Below are positions 18,658 through 28,544 of a stretch of 64,000 nt of DNA, one piece after another (the first letter of the stretch is position 1; each line of letters opens with the position of its first letter). Position numbers and translations under genes: made by a program. The notes under the pieces are model-generated. The model ran no database searches. It was not told the origin of the DNA and was given only the letters and a program-made list of their open reading frames with translations. The DNA comes from Skermanella aerolata KACC 11604 (GTDB lineage Bacteria; Pseudomonadota; Alphaproteobacteria; Azospirillales; Azospirillaceae), in contig NZ_AVFK01000018.1 of NCBI RefSeq assembly GCF_000936425.1, forward strand, positions 86,710 through 150,709, read 5' to 3'.

Positions 18658-19809
18658 TCAGCTACCCGAGCCTGAAACGAGATGCATGGCGGCGGCGCCG
18701 ATGCGGCCGATGAAGCCGAGCCGCTCGACGTCCTGCCCCGCGACCAGCGGCACTTCGCGCTTGCTGAAGCCCGGCGCTTCCATGACGACCTTGCCGAGCC
18801 TGGTGCCCTTGGCGACAGGCGCCGGCACCGGCTCCTCCAGCACGACCGAAACCTTGAGGTTCTTGCGTTCGTCTCGGTTCATCGTGACGCGAAGGTCGTC
18901 CTCGACCACCAGCGGGACCGTGCCGGCGGCGCCCATCCAGACGGCGGCCTGCTCGACCGGCTCACCTTTTTTGAAGAGTGCGTAGGATTCGAACTCGCGG
19001 AAGCCCCACTCGATGATGCGGGCGGACTCGTCTGCGCGGGCCTGCATGCTCGGCAGGCCGTTGACCACCAGGATCAGGCGGCGGCCGTTGCGCTCGGCCG
19101 AAGCCGTGAGGCCATAGCCGGCGGTTTCGGTATGGCCGGTCTTCATCCCGTCGACGTTCATGTTGCGGTAGAGCAGTGGGTTGCGGTTGCCCTGCTTGAT
19201 GCCGTGATAGGTGAACTCGGTCTGGGAGTAGTAGTGGTAGAACTCGGGATATTCCTTGATCAGGTGCTCCGCCAGCAAAGCCAGATCGTAGCAGGTCGAG
19301 TAGTGGTTGTCGTCCGGCCAGCCGGTCGCGTTCTTGAAGTTGCTGTCCGCCATGCCAAGCTCGCGGGCACGCTTGGTCATTTCCTCCGCGAACCGCTCCT
19401 CCGAGCCCGACAGCCCCTCGGCGAGGACGACCGAGGCGTCGTTGCCGGACTGGATGATCACGCCCTTGATCAGGTCTTCCACCTTGATCTGCGCGTTGAG
19501 CTCCGTGAACATCTTGGAGCCCTGCATACGCCAGGCACGCTCGCTGACCGGCATGGTGTCGTCCAGCGACAGCCGGCCCGCCTTGATCCGCTCGAAGACC
19601 ATGTACATCGTCATGATCTTGCTCATCGACGATGTCGCCATGCGTTGATGGGCGTTCTTCTCGAACAGGGTGGTGCCGGTCGACATATCGATCAGAACAG
19701 CCTGTTTCGCGATGGTGTCGAGCGACGCGGCCGACGTGGCGGACGCGATGCAGGAGATCATGATCCCGGCGATCCAGGCGATCGATTTGCGCGGATGGGC
19801 GACGGACAT
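18658..19809 (-). CDS. D-alanyl-D-alanine carboxypeptidase (PBP5/6 type)
   Basis: A 383-aa low-molecular-weight penicillin-binding protein that trims the terminal D-alanine of peptidoglycan stem peptides. An N-terminal signal segment (about residues 8-27, ending ATSAAS) directs export. The catalytic motifs are SMSK (SxxK), SGN in IIQSGNDAS, and KTG in DGMKTGHTETAG. A C-terminal PBP5-type beta domain follows, and the last residues (RIGAAAMHLVSGSG) could form an amphipathic membrane anchor. It lies 45 bp downstream of rlpA and 3 bp before tmk. DacA, DacC and DacD cannot be distinguished. Confidence 0.94.
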   Translation of the reverse strand: MSVAHPRKSIAWIAGIMISCIASATSAASLDTIAKQAVLIDMSTGTTLFEKNAHQRMATSSMSKIMTMYMVFERIKAGRLSLDDTMPVSERAWRMQGSKMFTELNAQIKVEDLIKGVIIQSGNDASVVLAEGLSGSEERFAEEMTKRARELGMADSNFKNATGWPDDNHYSTCYDLALLAEHLIKEYPEFYHYYSQTEFTYHGIKQGNRNPLLYRNMNVDGMKTGHTETAGYGLTASAERNGRRLILVVNGLPSMQARADESARIIEWGFREFESYALFKKGEPVEQAAVWMGAAGTVPLVVEDDLRVTMNRDERKNLKVSVVLEEPVPAPVAKGTRLGKVVMEAPGFSKREVPLVAGQDVERLGFIGRIGAAAMHLVSGSGS

Positions 19810-19854
19810 CTGTTTTTGCTACCCTCTGTTTCCTGATTCTGACGCGGATCCGGT

Positions 19855-20856
19855 TCAGTCCACGATGACGCGGGCACCGTTGTTGCCGGCTTCGATGACC
19901 TGATTGAGGATCGAGTCGGCAGCCTCGACGCTCGAAAGCGGACCGATTCGAACCCGGAAATACTGTGTATTGCCGACTATGGTCGGATCGATCCGGGTAG
20001 TGCCGAGGTCCGACAAGCGGGCACGCAGCCTGTTGGCATTGTCATACACCGTGAAGGCCCCGGCCTGCACGTACAACCTGCCGTTCGACCTGACCGGAGT
20101 GTCGGCGACGACGGCGGCCGGCAGGAACCTTCCGTCGACGGTGGCGCCCGCCACGGTCTGCGACGGATCGAACGCCGGCCGCTCCGCGACCTGCCGCGCC
20201 ACCGGCGACGCACCCTCGATCTGGACCGCGGCGCGGGGCGCCGCAACCGGCTTGGGCGCGCCGTCGGGCGAAATGTCGGCGACGCTGACGCCCGCCTGAC
20301 CGGCACGGGCCGCCGCGGCTATGGCGCGGCTTTCCTCCGGCAGGATCGCGACCCTCACCTTGGCGCTGCCCTGCCCTTCGAAACCCAGCAACTGCGCGCT
20401 TCGGCGGGACAGATCGACGATCCGGCCCGGAACGAAGGGACCGCGGTCGTTGATCCGGACGATGATCGAGCGGCCGTTCTCCAGGTTGGTCACCCGGACG
20501 AGGCTGGGCAACGGCAGGGTCTTGTGGGCGCCGGTCAGCTCGTTCTGGTCGAAGGTCTCGCCGTTGGCCGTGGTTTCGGCATGGAAGCCCGGACCGTACC
20601 AGGAGGCAAGACCAGTCTCGTCATAGCCGAAGTCTTCCTTGGGATAGTACCAGACGCCCTTGACCTGATACGGTTCCCCGATCTTAAAGCCGCCGACTGC
20701 ACGCGCCTGACCCTGGACGGCCGACTTCTGCCCTTGCTTGGTTTCAGCACACCCGGAGAGCGCCAGAAGGGCCACGGCGATCAGCAGACCCCTTGCCATC
20801 CTGCCCGCACCCGACCGGCCGGCGACTGAATCCTTGGCCATAGCTTTACCGGCCAT
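19855..20856 (-). CDS. rlpA: Septal ring lytic transglycosylase RlpA family lipoprotein
   Basis: A 333-aa envelope protein. The N-terminus has a lipobox (LLALSGCAE), so it is probably an outer-membrane lipoprotein. The double-psi beta-barrel domain (LASWYGPGFHAETTANGETF, then IIVRINDRGPFVPGRIVDLS) is the RlpA lytic transglycosylase core. The C-terminus (about 260-333) is a SPOR domain that binds denuded septal glycan. Internal ATGs (for example MAKDSV) could be the true start. RlpA next to a D,D-carboxypeptidase is a frequent cell-wall pairing. Confidence 0.93.
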   Translation of the reverse strand: MAGKAMAKDSVAGRSGAGRMARGLLIAVALLALSGCAETKQGQKSAVQGQARAVGGFKIGEPYQVKGVWYYPKEDFGYDETGLASWYGPGFHAETTANGETFDQNELTGAHKTLPLPSLVRVTNLENGRSIIVRINDRGPFVPGRIVDLSRRSAQLLGFEGQGSAKVRVAILPEESRAIAAAARAGQAGVSVADISPDGAPKPVAAPRAAVQIEGASPVARQVAERPAFDPSQTVAGATVDGRFLPAAVVADTPVRSNGRLYVQAGAFTVYDNANRLRARLSDLGTTRIDPTIVGNTQYFRVRIGPLSSVEAADSILNQVIEAGNNGARVIVD

Positions 20857-20920
20857 CCTGACTTCCCTCTAAAGGCGGAGCGAAACTACCTCATATACTC
20901 ATAACCTCCAACAAAAATGG

Positions 20921-21724
20921 TTAATCGTTTCGTACAGGTCCGGGAAACCATGAGTCCGTGCGGTCCATCAGCCGGTAGGCCGCCAACCCGACCCATTCCC
21001 GCAGGCTTTCGTTGAGGGCATCCAGACCGTAGAGCAGATCGGGACTCCAGGTCAGCGAACCCGCCGTCCGGTAATCCACAGGATAGGCGGTGACGGGCCA
21101 TTCGGCGTGGCGGAAGATGCCGACCGAACGCGGCATATGGGCGGCCGACGTGATCAGAAGCCAGGTCTCACCCGGGGCCGGGTCGGCCAGCGGGCGGCTG
21201 AAGAGCGCGTTCTCATAGGTATTGCGCGACTCGCGCTCGAAGACGATGCGCGACGTGTCGAACCCCAAGCCATCCAGTACGGTCCGGATCACGTCCGCCT
21301 CGCGCAGGTCGCCGGCGAAGACGTAGCCGGATCCGCCGGTGAAGATCAGCTTGGCTTCCGGATAGCGGCGCGCCAGAGCGACGAACTCCGTGATCCTTTC
21401 GCCAGCGCTGTTGAGGACGGGCTGTCCCCGGTCCGCCGACATCTCGGTATTGACGGAGCCGCCGAGCAGGACGATGCCGTCGATCCGGCCGGGCAGTTCA
21501 GGCTGGGGAAAACGGTCCTCCAGGGGGCGGAGCGTCATCTGTCCGACCGGTAGCAGGGTCAGGGCCGCCACTAGCAGCACGGAAGCCATGACCAGCTTTT
21601 TTCCCAGGCGCTGGAAAGGCGGGCGGCGCGTGGCCTGGAACATCAGCCCCAGGATCAGCATCAGGGCAAGCAGGTTGCCGGGGCGGACGAGCGCCCACCC
21701 CAGCTTCGACAGGACGAAGATCAT
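20921..21724 (-). CDS. YdcF family protein (DUF218), membrane anchored
   Basis: A 267-aa protein with two N-terminal membrane segments (residues 1-25 and about 38-60) and a DUF218/YdcF domain. The domain begins with the nucleotide-binding-like IDGIVLLGGSVNTEMS and includes LIFTGGSGYVFAG, SRNTYENALFS and LLITSAAHMPRSVGIF, all conserved in the family. Relatives (ElyC/SanA/YdcF) act in envelope assembly, but the reaction is not known. It lies between rlpA and ilvD on the same strand, with 54-64 bp gaps. Confidence 0.85.
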   Translation of the reverse strand: MIFVLSKLGWALVRPGNLLALMLILGLMFQATRRPPFQRLGKKLVMASVLLVAALTLLPVGQMTLRPLEDRFPQPELPGRIDGIVLLGGSVNTEMSADRGQPVLNSAGERITEFVALARRYPEAKLIFTGGSGYVFAGDLREADVIRTVLDGLGFDTSRIVFERESRNTYENALFSRPLADPAPGETWLLITSAAHMPRSVGIFRHAEWPVTAYPVDYRTAGSLTWSPDLLYGLDALNESLREWVGLAAYRLMDRTDSWFPGPVRND

Positions 21725-21778
21725 GATGCGGGGCGCCTGACCTGTTCAAGCTGGAGTGGGGCGGGCGCACCGATACGA

Positions 21779-23518
21779 TCAGATGTCGGCGTAGCAGTGG
21801 GTTTCCGCCGCCCCGCCGGGATGGGTAACCGCCCCCCTCTCCGCATCGCCGACGGTCTGGGCGTATTTCCAGAGAGCGCCGGACTGGAAGTCGTGACGGC
21901 GGGCGGTCCAGGCCTTGCGGCGTTCGGCCAGTTCGTCGTCCGACAGTCCGACCGAGATGGTGCCGGCGTCGGCATCGATCGTGATGATGTCGCCGTCCTT
22001 CAGCAGGCCGATCGGACCCCCGACCGCCGCTTCCGGACCGACATGGCCGATGCAGAAACCGCGAGTGGCACCGGAGAACCGGCCGTCGGTGATCAATGCC
22101 ACCTTGTCGCCCATGCCCTGGCCGTAGATGGCCGAGGTGGTGGACAGCATCTCGCGCATGCCGGGACCGCCGCGCGGTCCTTCGTAGCGGATGACGATCA
22201 CTTCGCCTTCCTTGTAGTCGCGGCGCTCGACGGCGGCGAAGGCGTCCTCCTCGCAGTCGAACACGCGGGCCGGACCGGAGAACTGGAGCTTCTTCATGCC
22301 GGCCACCTTGACGATGGCGCCGCCCGGAGCGAGGTTGCCGCGCAGTCCGACAACGCCGCCGGTCGGGGTGATCGGGTCGCTGGTCGGGCGGATCACGTCC
22401 TGGTCGGTCGGGAACACGACGTCGGCGAGGTTCTCGGCGATCGTCTTGCCGGTGACCGTCATGCAGTCGCCGTGGAGGTAGCCGCCGTCGAGCAGGGCTT
22501 TCATCAGGACCGGGACGCCGCCGATCTCGAACAGGTCCTTGGCGACGTAGCGTCCGCCCGGCTTGAGGTCGGCGATATAGGGAGTGCGCTTGAACACTTC
22601 GGCGACATCGTGCAGGTCGAATTCGATCCCGCATTCATGCGCGATGGCGGGCAGGTGCAGGCCGGCGTTGGTCGAACCGCCGGAGGCAGCCACGACGACG
22701 CAGGCGTTTTCCAGCGCCTTGCGGGTTACGATGTCGCGAGGGCGGATGTTGCGCCGGATCAGCTCCATGACGGCGCGGCCTGACGCCTCGGCATAGGCAT
22801 CGCGGCTCTCATAGGGAGCCGGAGCGCCGGCGGAGCCGGGGAGAGCCAGACCCATCGCTTCGGAGACGCAGGCCATCGTGTTGGCGGTGAACTGGCCGCC
22901 GCAGGAGCCGGCGGACGGACAGGCGACGCATTCCAGTTCGTGCAGGTCCTCGTTGCTCATCTTGCCGGCGCTGTGGGCACCGACCGCCTCGAACACGTCC
23001 TGGACCGTGACGTCCTTGCCCTTGTAGCGGCCCGGCAGGATCGAACCGCCATACATGAAGACGCTGGGGACGTTGAGCCGGACCATCGCCATCATCATGC
23101 CGGGCAGCGACTTGTCGCAGCCGGCCAGCCCGACCAGACCGTCGTAGCAGTGTCCGCGCATCGTCACTTCGACCGAATCCGCGATGATCTCACGGCTGAC
23201 CAGAGACGACTTCATGCCGGCATGGCCCATGGCGATGCCGTCGGTGACGGTGATGGTGGTGAACTCGCGCGGGGTGCCGGCCTCCGCCTTGACGCCGATC
23301 TTGACGGCCTGGGCCTGGCGGTTGAGCGAGATGTTGCAGGGGGCCGCCTCGTTCCAGCAGGTCGCGACACCGATGAACGGCTGCGCGATCTCCTCCTCGG
23401 TCATTCCCATGGCGTAGTAATAGGAGCGGTGCGGTGCCCGCTCCGGTCCAACGGAGACATGCCGGCTCGGCAGATTGGACTTGTCCCAGGTGGTTGTTTT
23501 CTTGTCGCCGTAGGGCAT
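21779..23518 (-). CDS. ilvD: Dihydroxy-acid dehydratase
   Basis: IlvD (579 aa) dehydrates 2,3-dihydroxy-isovalerate and its methylvalerate homologue in valine and isoleucine synthesis. The cluster cysteines are visible in [28 protein letters not shown] and [16 protein letters not shown], consistent with an Fe-S-dependent ILVD/EDD enzyme. The end motif [19 protein letters not shown] is intact. Sugar-acid dehydratases of the same family are the alternative, but overall length and motif order favour IlvD. No other ilv gene is nearby. Confidence 0.93.
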   Translation of the reverse strand: MPYGDKKTTTWDKSNLPSRHVSVGPERAPHRSYYYAMGMTEEEIAQPFIGVATCWNEAAPCNISLNRQAQAVKIGVKAEAGTPREFTTITVTDGIAMGHAGMKSSLVSREIIADSVEVTMRGHCYDGLVGLAGCDKSLPGMMMAMVRLNVPSVFMYGGSILPGRYKGKDVTVQDVFEAVGAHSAGKMSNEDLHELECVACPSAGSCGGQFTANTMACVSEAMGLALPGSAGAPAPYESRDAYAEASGRAVMELIRRNIRPRDIVTRKALENACVVVAASGGSTNAGLHLPAIAHECGIEFDLHDVAEVFKRTPYIADLKPGGRYVAKDLFEIGGVPVLMKALLDGGYLHGDCMTVTGKTIAENLADVVFPTDQDVIRPTSDPITPTGGVVGLRGNLAPGGAIVKVAGMKKLQFSGPARVFDCEEDAFAAVERRDYKEGEVIVIRYEGPRGGPGMREMLSTTSAIYGQGMGDKVALITDGRFSGATRGFCIGHVGPEAAVGGPIGLLKDGDIITIDADAGTISVGLSDDELAERRKAWTARRHDFQSGALWKYAQTVGDAERGAVTHPGGAAETHCYADI

Positions 23519-23689
23519 GGCCGACTCCCTCTTGTTGCTTTCAGGTCCCCGTGGGGCTGCATTTCTTGCGTCGAAACATAGCGCCGTGTTCCGGCAAAGC
23601 CCAGTCCGGTTTGCGGTCCGGATGGGAGGGAAGCGGCTGCCGCATGGATCCCGGGGCGCAGCACCCCCTGTAACAGGACGCGGATGTCA

Positions 23690-24595
23690 TCAAACGTCAT
23701 CACTGCGGGCCGGCCCCTCGCCGCCGGCCTGGAGGGAGGGTGGAACTCTGGCTGACGGCCAGAGGTCCTTTGGCAGCAACCGGTCGTTCTCGTCGAAATA
23801 GGCCAGAGCGTCGCTCGGGTCATCTATTCGGCCGGATAGCTCCGGGTGAAGGGTCAACAGGTGTTCGCAACAGAAGATCCGCCGCCTGACGGCGGCGCGG
23901 TTGGCTTCAAGGGCGGCGGCACGCTGAACGGACCGGTCCGTGGAGCGGGGATGCGTCAGTTCGGGCGCTGGCGAGGCATCGACTGGCGATGGCGCTTCCG
24001 GAGGCATCGGCGGTTCGAAAACCGTATCCGATTCGGCGTCCGGGACAGGAGCCTGCGCGGTGACGCCTTCGCCTTGTTCGGCCGCCTGCCCGGCTTCCTC
24101 TTCCGCTTCGCCGGCCCTGGGCTCTTGCAGCCGCATTTCCTCCATTGCCGTTTCGAGGCCGCTGGATCGCTTGGCAGCAGTCGGCACAAGGCCGCGCAGG
24201 CGGGCGATCATGGCGATGGCGCGAAGGGCGGCGAAGTCGTTCTGCCGTCCCATGCTGTCGATCATGACGCGCTTGAGGACCGCCACCAGTTCGTCCAGTT
24301 CGTCTTGCCGCTGATCTTCGCGGGCAAGGGCAAGATGGGCCGCCCGTGCCGCGATGTGCGGCTCCTTCATCAGGCGCGATCCTGTCTGGCGCGCGCTGTC
24401 CCAGGCATAGCCCGCCAGCCGCGCCGCTTCGGTCAGGCTGCGGCCGGCGGCCACGTGCCTTGCAAAAGCTTCTTGCCGGCGCGGGAGGTGGACGTGACAA
24501 GGGGATTCGGCTGAAGCTTCAGCAGACTGGGGCATGGCGGCGCTTTCCGGGACGTTGATGAAAGGATTATTATCCTTTTTCGGCTGCTGGGTCAA
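23690..24595 (-). CDS. Orphan protein with terminase-small-subunit-like N-terminal helix-turn-helix
   Basis: A 301-aa protein of unknown role. Residues about 38-95 (RRQEAFARHVAAGRSLTEAA, then LAGYAWDSARQTGSRLMKEP) follow the phage terminase small subunit pattern, a DNA-binding helix-turn-helix (compare T-Q/E-AA-x-x-AGY-x-x-x-x-ARQ-x-GSRL). A charged and proline/alanine-rich linker follows (about 145-225). The C-terminal 75 residues (VRRRIFCCEHLLTLHPELSG) match nothing I recognise. No large terminase, portal or integrase is nearby, so it is a domesticated or remnant gene, or a chromosomal regulator that borrowed the domain. It is 172 bp upstream of ilvD on the same strand. Confidence 0.6.
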   Translation of the reverse strand: MTQQPKKDNNPFINVPESAAMPQSAEASAESPCHVHLPRRQEAFARHVAAGRSLTEAARLAGYAWDSARQTGSRLMKEPHIAARAAHLALAREDQRQDELDELVAVLKRVMIDSMGRQNDFAALRAIAMIARLRGLVPTAAKRSSGLETAMEEMRLQEPRAGEAEEEAGQAAEQGEGVTAQAPVPDAESDTVFEPPMPPEAPSPVDASPAPELTHPRSTDRSVQRAAALEANRAAVRRRIFCCEHLLTLHPELSGRIDDPSDALAYFDENDRLLPKDLWPSARVPPSLQAGGEGPARSDDV

Positions 24596-24630
24596 TCCTG
24601 AAGAGGGTGTCGATTGGACTGGAACGTTAG

Positions 24631-24754
24631 ATGTCCGGCTGCAGAGGCCCGACCTACGCGAGCGTGCTCATGGACGATGGACAATGGCCGGAGTGTCCAT
24701 TGTCCATGGAAGGGAATATGTGCCTTTGTAGGTCGGGCCTCTTCAGCCCGACAT
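24631..24754. repeat. Nested inverted repeat (REP-like) between the TerS-like gene and valS
   Basis: The outer 27-bp arms at 24631-24657 and 24728-24754 are reverse complements with two mismatches and share GTAGGTCGGGCCTCT. Inside them lies a second, perfect 11-bp inverted repeat (ATGGACAATGG at 24677-24687 and its complement at 24697-24707). The region carries no convincing gene. It makes up part of the 411-bp gap 24596-25006, which otherwise holds the 113-bp element below. Confidence 0.8.
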
Positions 24755-24870
24755 CACTGCTGACACTCGACGGCCGATCGCAGGTCAAGCCAATTGGATT
24801 CGTGATTTTTAATGCACACTGTCACCGAAAATACTGATGCTGGATGAAAGTGTCACCGTTTTTATTGAGG

Positions 24871-24983
24871 CTAGGAGCTGAAAAGCTTGACCGGCGGTCG
24901 GCACGTGTTCGGCCACGGCCCAACCTACGAAGCAGAAGCCCGTAGGTTGGGCCGTGGCCTAACAAACACCGTCCACACAGATC
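24871..24983. repeat. 113-bp palindromic element, copy A (downstream of valS)
   Basis: Starts at CTAG and ends at AGATC. The core is a 24-bp inverted repeat (24906-24929 with 24941-24964) of the TTGGGCCGTGGCC family. The flanks on both sides match the second copy at 42838-42950, not only the palindrome. It sits 23 bp beyond the 3' end of the minus-strand valS gene. Confidence 0.8.
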
Positions 24984-25006
24984 AGAATCGCGGATGCGGA
25001 AGAGGG

Positions 25007-27664
25007 TCAGGCGGCGCTCAGCCGTGCCAGGGCTTCGGCCAGCTTCTGCTTGGCGGCTTCGGCGGTGGCGCGGCGGTCGCGCTGTTCCTCGATCACTTCC
25101 GCGGGTGCGCGGGAGACGAAGTTGGCGTTGCCGAGCTTCTGGTCGATCTTGGCGATCTCGGCGGTGTGCTTGTCGATCTCCTTCGATAGGCGGGCCTTCT
25201 CCTGATCGACGTCGATGACGCCGGCCAAGGGAAGCACGACGGTCGCTTCGTCCAGCACAGCCTGGATGGAGCCCTTGGGAGCCGCATCGGAAGTCGTGTC
25301 GGCGGAGGACAGGCGGGCCATCCGTAGGATGATGTCGCGGTAGGTATCGAGCCGTTGCACCGTTCCGGGCGAAGCATCCTTCAGCAGCAGCGGGATCTGG
25401 GCGCCTGCCGGGACGTTCATTTCGGAGCGGACTCCGCGCACCGTGGAGATCAGGCGGACCACCCAGTCCATTTCGGCCTCCGCCGAAGCGTCGGCGATGT
25501 CGGAGCCGAACTGCGGCCATGAAGCGCGGATCAGGCCGTGTTCCCGGCCGGTGCCGAGCTCTTCCCAAAGCTCTTCGGTGATGAAGGGCATGAAGGGATG
25601 CAAGAGCTGAAGGATCTCGTCGAGGACCCAGCCGGTGGTGGCGCGTGTCTCCGCCTTGGCTTCGGCGTCGTCACCGTTGAGGATCGGCTTGGTGAATTCC
25701 AGATACCAGTCGCAGAAGGTGTTCCAGGTGAACTGGTACAGGGCATTGGCCGCGTCGTTGAAGCGGTACGCCTCGATGGCTTCCGCCGCACGAGCGGCCG
25801 TCTTGGCGACCTCGCCGACGATCCAGCGGTTGACCGTCAGCTTGACCGATGCCGGGTCGAAGCCCGGCTGCGCCGCGCATTCGTTCATCTGACAATAGCG
25901 CGCGGCGTTCCAAAGCTTGGTCGCGAAGTTCCTGTTGCCTTCGACCCGGCCGACGGCCAGCTTGATGTCGCGGCCCTGGGCGGCCATGGCCGCGAGGGTG
26001 AAGCGAAGCGCGTCGCAGCCGTATTCGTCGATCAGTTCGAGCGGATCGATGACGTTGCCCTTGGACTTCGACATCTTCTGGCCGCGTTCGTCGCGGACGA
26101 GGGCATGGATGTAGACGTGGCGGAACGGCACGTCGCCCATGAAGTGCAAGCCCATCATCATCATCCGGGCGACCCAGAAGAAGATGATGTCGAAGCCGGT
26201 GACCAGCACGTCGCCGGGATAGTAGCGCTCAAGTTCCTTGGTCCGGTCGGGCCAGCCGAGCGTCGAAAACGGCCAGAGCGCCGACGAGAACCAGGTGTCG
26301 AGCACGTCCGAATCGCGGGTGAGGTCGGTCGGTGCGCCGTAGTGGGCTTCCGCCGCCGCCTTGGCTTCATCTTCAGTCTCTTCCACGAAGACGGCGCCAT
26401 CGGGGCCGTACCATGCGGGAATCTGATGGCCCCACCAGATCTGGCGGCTGATGCACCAGGGCTGGATGTTGCGCATCCATTCGAAATAGGTGTTTTCCCA
26501 CTGCTTCGGCACGAAGACGGTCCTGCCCTCCTCGACCGCCTTGATGGCGGGCTGGGCGAGCGACACGGCATCGCAATACCACTGGTCGGTCAGCCAGGGC
26601 TCGATCACCATGCCGGACCGGTCGCCGTGCGGCAGCATGTGGGTATGCGGCTCGATCTTCTCGACCAGCCCCTGCTCTTCCAGGTCGGCTACGATGCGCT
26701 TGCGCGCCTCGTAACGGTCCAGGCCGCGATAGGCTTCCGGGATCATCGCGTCGTCGATGATCTTGGCGTCCCGGTCGAGGACGTTGATCATCTCCAGCTT
26801 GTTGCGCCGGCCGACCTCGAAGTCGTTGAAGTCATGGGCCGGGGTGATCTTGACGGCGCCGCTGCCGGTTTCCGGGTCGGCGTACTCGTCGCCGACGATC
26901 GGGATGCGGCGGCCGACCAGGGGCAGGACGGCGAAGCTGCCAATCAGGTCCTTGTAGCGCTCGTCTTCCGGATGGACGGCGATGGCGGTGTCGCCGAGCA
27001 TCGTTTCGGGCCGCGTCGTCGCCACCGTGATGAACTGGTCCGGCCGGTTCTCCAGCGGGTACTTGAAGTGCCAGAGATGCCCCTTGACCTCCCGCGATTC
27101 GACCTCAAGGTCGGAAATGGCGGTGTGGAGCTTGGGGTCCCAGTTGACCAGCCGCTTGTCGCGGTAGATCAGGTTCTGCTTGTGCAGCGTCACGAAGACC
27201 TTGGCGACCGCCTTGGACAGTCCCTCGTCCATCGTGAAGCGCTCGCGGTCCCAGTCCGGCGAGGCGCCGAGCCGGCGGAGCTGGCGGGTGATCGTGCCGC
27301 CCGATTCGGCCTTCCACTGCCAGACGCGATCGATGAAGCCGGCACGGCCCAGGTCGTGGCGGGTCTTGCCGTCGGCGGCCAGCTGCCGCTCCACCACCAT
27401 CTGGGTCGCGATGCCGGCATGGTCGGTACCGGGCTGCCAGAGCGCGTCGTCTCCGCGCATCCGGTGGTAGCGGATCAGGATGTCCTGAAGCGTGAAAGTC
27501 AGCGCGTGGCCCATGTGCAGGCTGCCCGTGACGTTGGGCGGCGGCATCATGATGGTGTAGGGCTGCGCGTTGCTGTCCGCATCGGCGGCGAAGGCGCCGG
27601 ATTTTTCCCACGCTTCGTAGTGCTTCGCTTCGACTTGCGCCGGGCTGTAGGTCTTGTCCAGCAT
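25007..27664 (-). CDS. valS: Valyl-tRNA synthetase
   Basis: ValS (885 aa) is a class I synthetase. The HIGH motif is [18 protein letters not shown]. The CP1 editing domain contains [12 protein letters not shown], and the KMSKS loop is [16 protein letters not shown]-terminal coiled-coil arm of about 70 residues ([20 protein letters not shown]) is typical of ValS. The start at 27664 ([17 protein letters not shown]) is preferred over an in-frame codon at 27733, because the extra 23 residues are not conserved. It lies 130 bp downstream of popZ on the same strand. Confidence 0.97.
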   Translation of the reverse strand: MLDKTYSPAQVEAKHYEAWEKSGAFAADADSNAQPYTIMMPPPNVTGSLHMGHALTFTLQDILIRYHRMRGDDALWQPGTDHAGIATQMVVERQLAADGKTRHDLGRAGFIDRVWQWKAESGGTITRQLRRLGASPDWDRERFTMDEGLSKAVAKVFVTLHKQNLIYRDKRLVNWDPKLHTAISDLEVESREVKGHLWHFKYPLENRPDQFITVATTRPETMLGDTAIAVHPEDERYKDLIGSFAVLPLVGRRIPIVGDEYADPETGSGAVKITPAHDFNDFEVGRRNKLEMINVLDRDAKIIDDAMIPEAYRGLDRYEARKRIVADLEEQGLVEKIEPHTHMLPHGDRSGMVIEPWLTDQWYCDAVSLAQPAIKAVEEGRTVFVPKQWENTYFEWMRNIQPWCISRQIWWGHQIPAWYGPDGAVFVEETEDEAKAAAEAHYGAPTDLTRDSDVLDTWFSSALWPFSTLGWPDRTKELERYYPGDVLVTGFDIIFFWVARMMMMGLHFMGDVPFRHVYIHALVRDERGQKMSKSKGNVIDPLELIDEYGCDALRFTLAAMAAQGRDIKLAVGRVEGNRNFATKLWNAARYCQMNECAAQPGFDPASVKLTVNRWIVGEVAKTAARAAEAIEAYRFNDAANALYQFTWNTFCDWYLEFTKPILNGDDAEAKAETRATTGWVLDEILQLLHPFMPFITEELWEELGTGREHGLIRASWPQFGSDIADASAEAEMDWVVRLISTVRGVRSEMNVPAGAQIPLLLKDASPGTVQRLDTYRDIILRMARLSSADTTSDAAPKGSIQAVLDEATVVLPLAGVIDVDQEKARLSKEIDKHTAEIAKIDQKLGNANFVSRAPAEVIEEQRDRRATAEAAKQKLAEALARLSAA

Positions 27665-27794
27665 CGCTGAACCTCTCACTGGTCCGGATTTCGTAAAATG
27701 CCGGAATAAACGACGATATGGCGGGCCTTGCATTCAGCATGGCCCGCCCCGATCAACTCATACCCGCGCCCGGGGCCGGTGGCTGGAACGTCCG

Positions 27795-28445
27795 TCAGCC
27801 GCCCTGGGCGCGGCGTACCATCTTCTCGATTTCGCGCTGGACCATGCGCTCCACCATCGGCGGCAGGTTCTGGTCGAGCCAATCCCGCAGCAAGGGGCGA
27901 AGCAGGTCCTTCAGGATGTCCTCGACCGTCGGTCCGCCGCCATAGGCATGCATGCCGCCGGAAAGGCGGTTGCCGCCCATGGTGCTGGCAAGCTGCGCGA
28001 AAGCGGCGCTGGTTGCGGCGGCGGTCGGCGCCGACACGAGGTCGTCGTCGTCGTACCGGTTGAACGGCATCGGCTGCGGCCGGGACACCGGCTTGTCGAA
28101 CAGGTCGTCCAGGGTTTCCAGCGACAGCGGAGGCTCGGGCTCATCCTCCGGCTCGGGATCGGGGTCCATGGCGCGCGTCCAGGGATCGTCTTCCGGCGGG
28201 TCCTCCACATCGATGACCGACCCGTCGTCCTGGACCATCTGGGTGAGTTCCAGCACGTCCTCATCCATCGGCTCCGGAGCCGGCGGCGGCGGTGCGAAGG
28301 CTGAAACAGGCGGCGGCGCCGCGGGCGCCGGTGCGGGTTCAGGCTTGCTCGGCTCGGCAGGCTCGGTGTCTTCGGATATGATCCGCCGGATGGAGGCAAG
28401 GATTTCCTCCATCGACGGTTCTTGCTGGGACTTCGTATCACTCAT
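27795..28445 (-). CDS. popZ: Polar organising protein PopZ (DUF2497)
   Basis: A 216-aa protein with the PopZ layout. A short N-terminal helix (SMEEILASIRRIISED) recruits clients. A long acidic, proline-rich disordered region (about 25-130) follows, and the C-terminal oligomerisation helices are VEDILKDLLRPLLRDWL and QNLPPMVERMVQREIEKMV. In Caulobacter PopZ forms polar microdomains that tether the ParB-bound origin and cell-cycle kinases. The neighbours tolC upstream and valS downstream are as in the Caulobacter locus. Its linker differs in sequence from the Caulobacter protein, as expected for disorder. Confidence 0.88.
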   Translation of the reverse strand: MSDTKSQQEPSMEEILASIRRIISEDTEPAEPSKPEPAPAPAAPPPVSAFAPPPPAPEPMDEDVLELTQMVQDDGSVIDVEDPPEDDPWTRAMDPDPEPEDEPEPPLSLETLDDLFDKPVSRPQPMPFNRYDDDDLVSAPTAAATSAAFAQLASTMGGNRLSGGMHAYGGGPTVEDILKDLLRPLLRDWLDQNLPPMVERMVQREIEKMVRRAQGG

Positions 28446-28544
28446 CAGCGCAACCCCAGGGGCCTGATCGGGAACCCGGAGCCTATGGCACCACAGGTTA
28501 AATTACTACCAAGTCGTTGAGCCGGCCGACCCGGAGCCGTATTG

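Noticed and set aside
23690..24595. Prophage remnant around the TerS-like gene
   Set aside because: No integrase, att-like repeat, large terminase, portal or capsid gene is present, and composition matches the chromosome.
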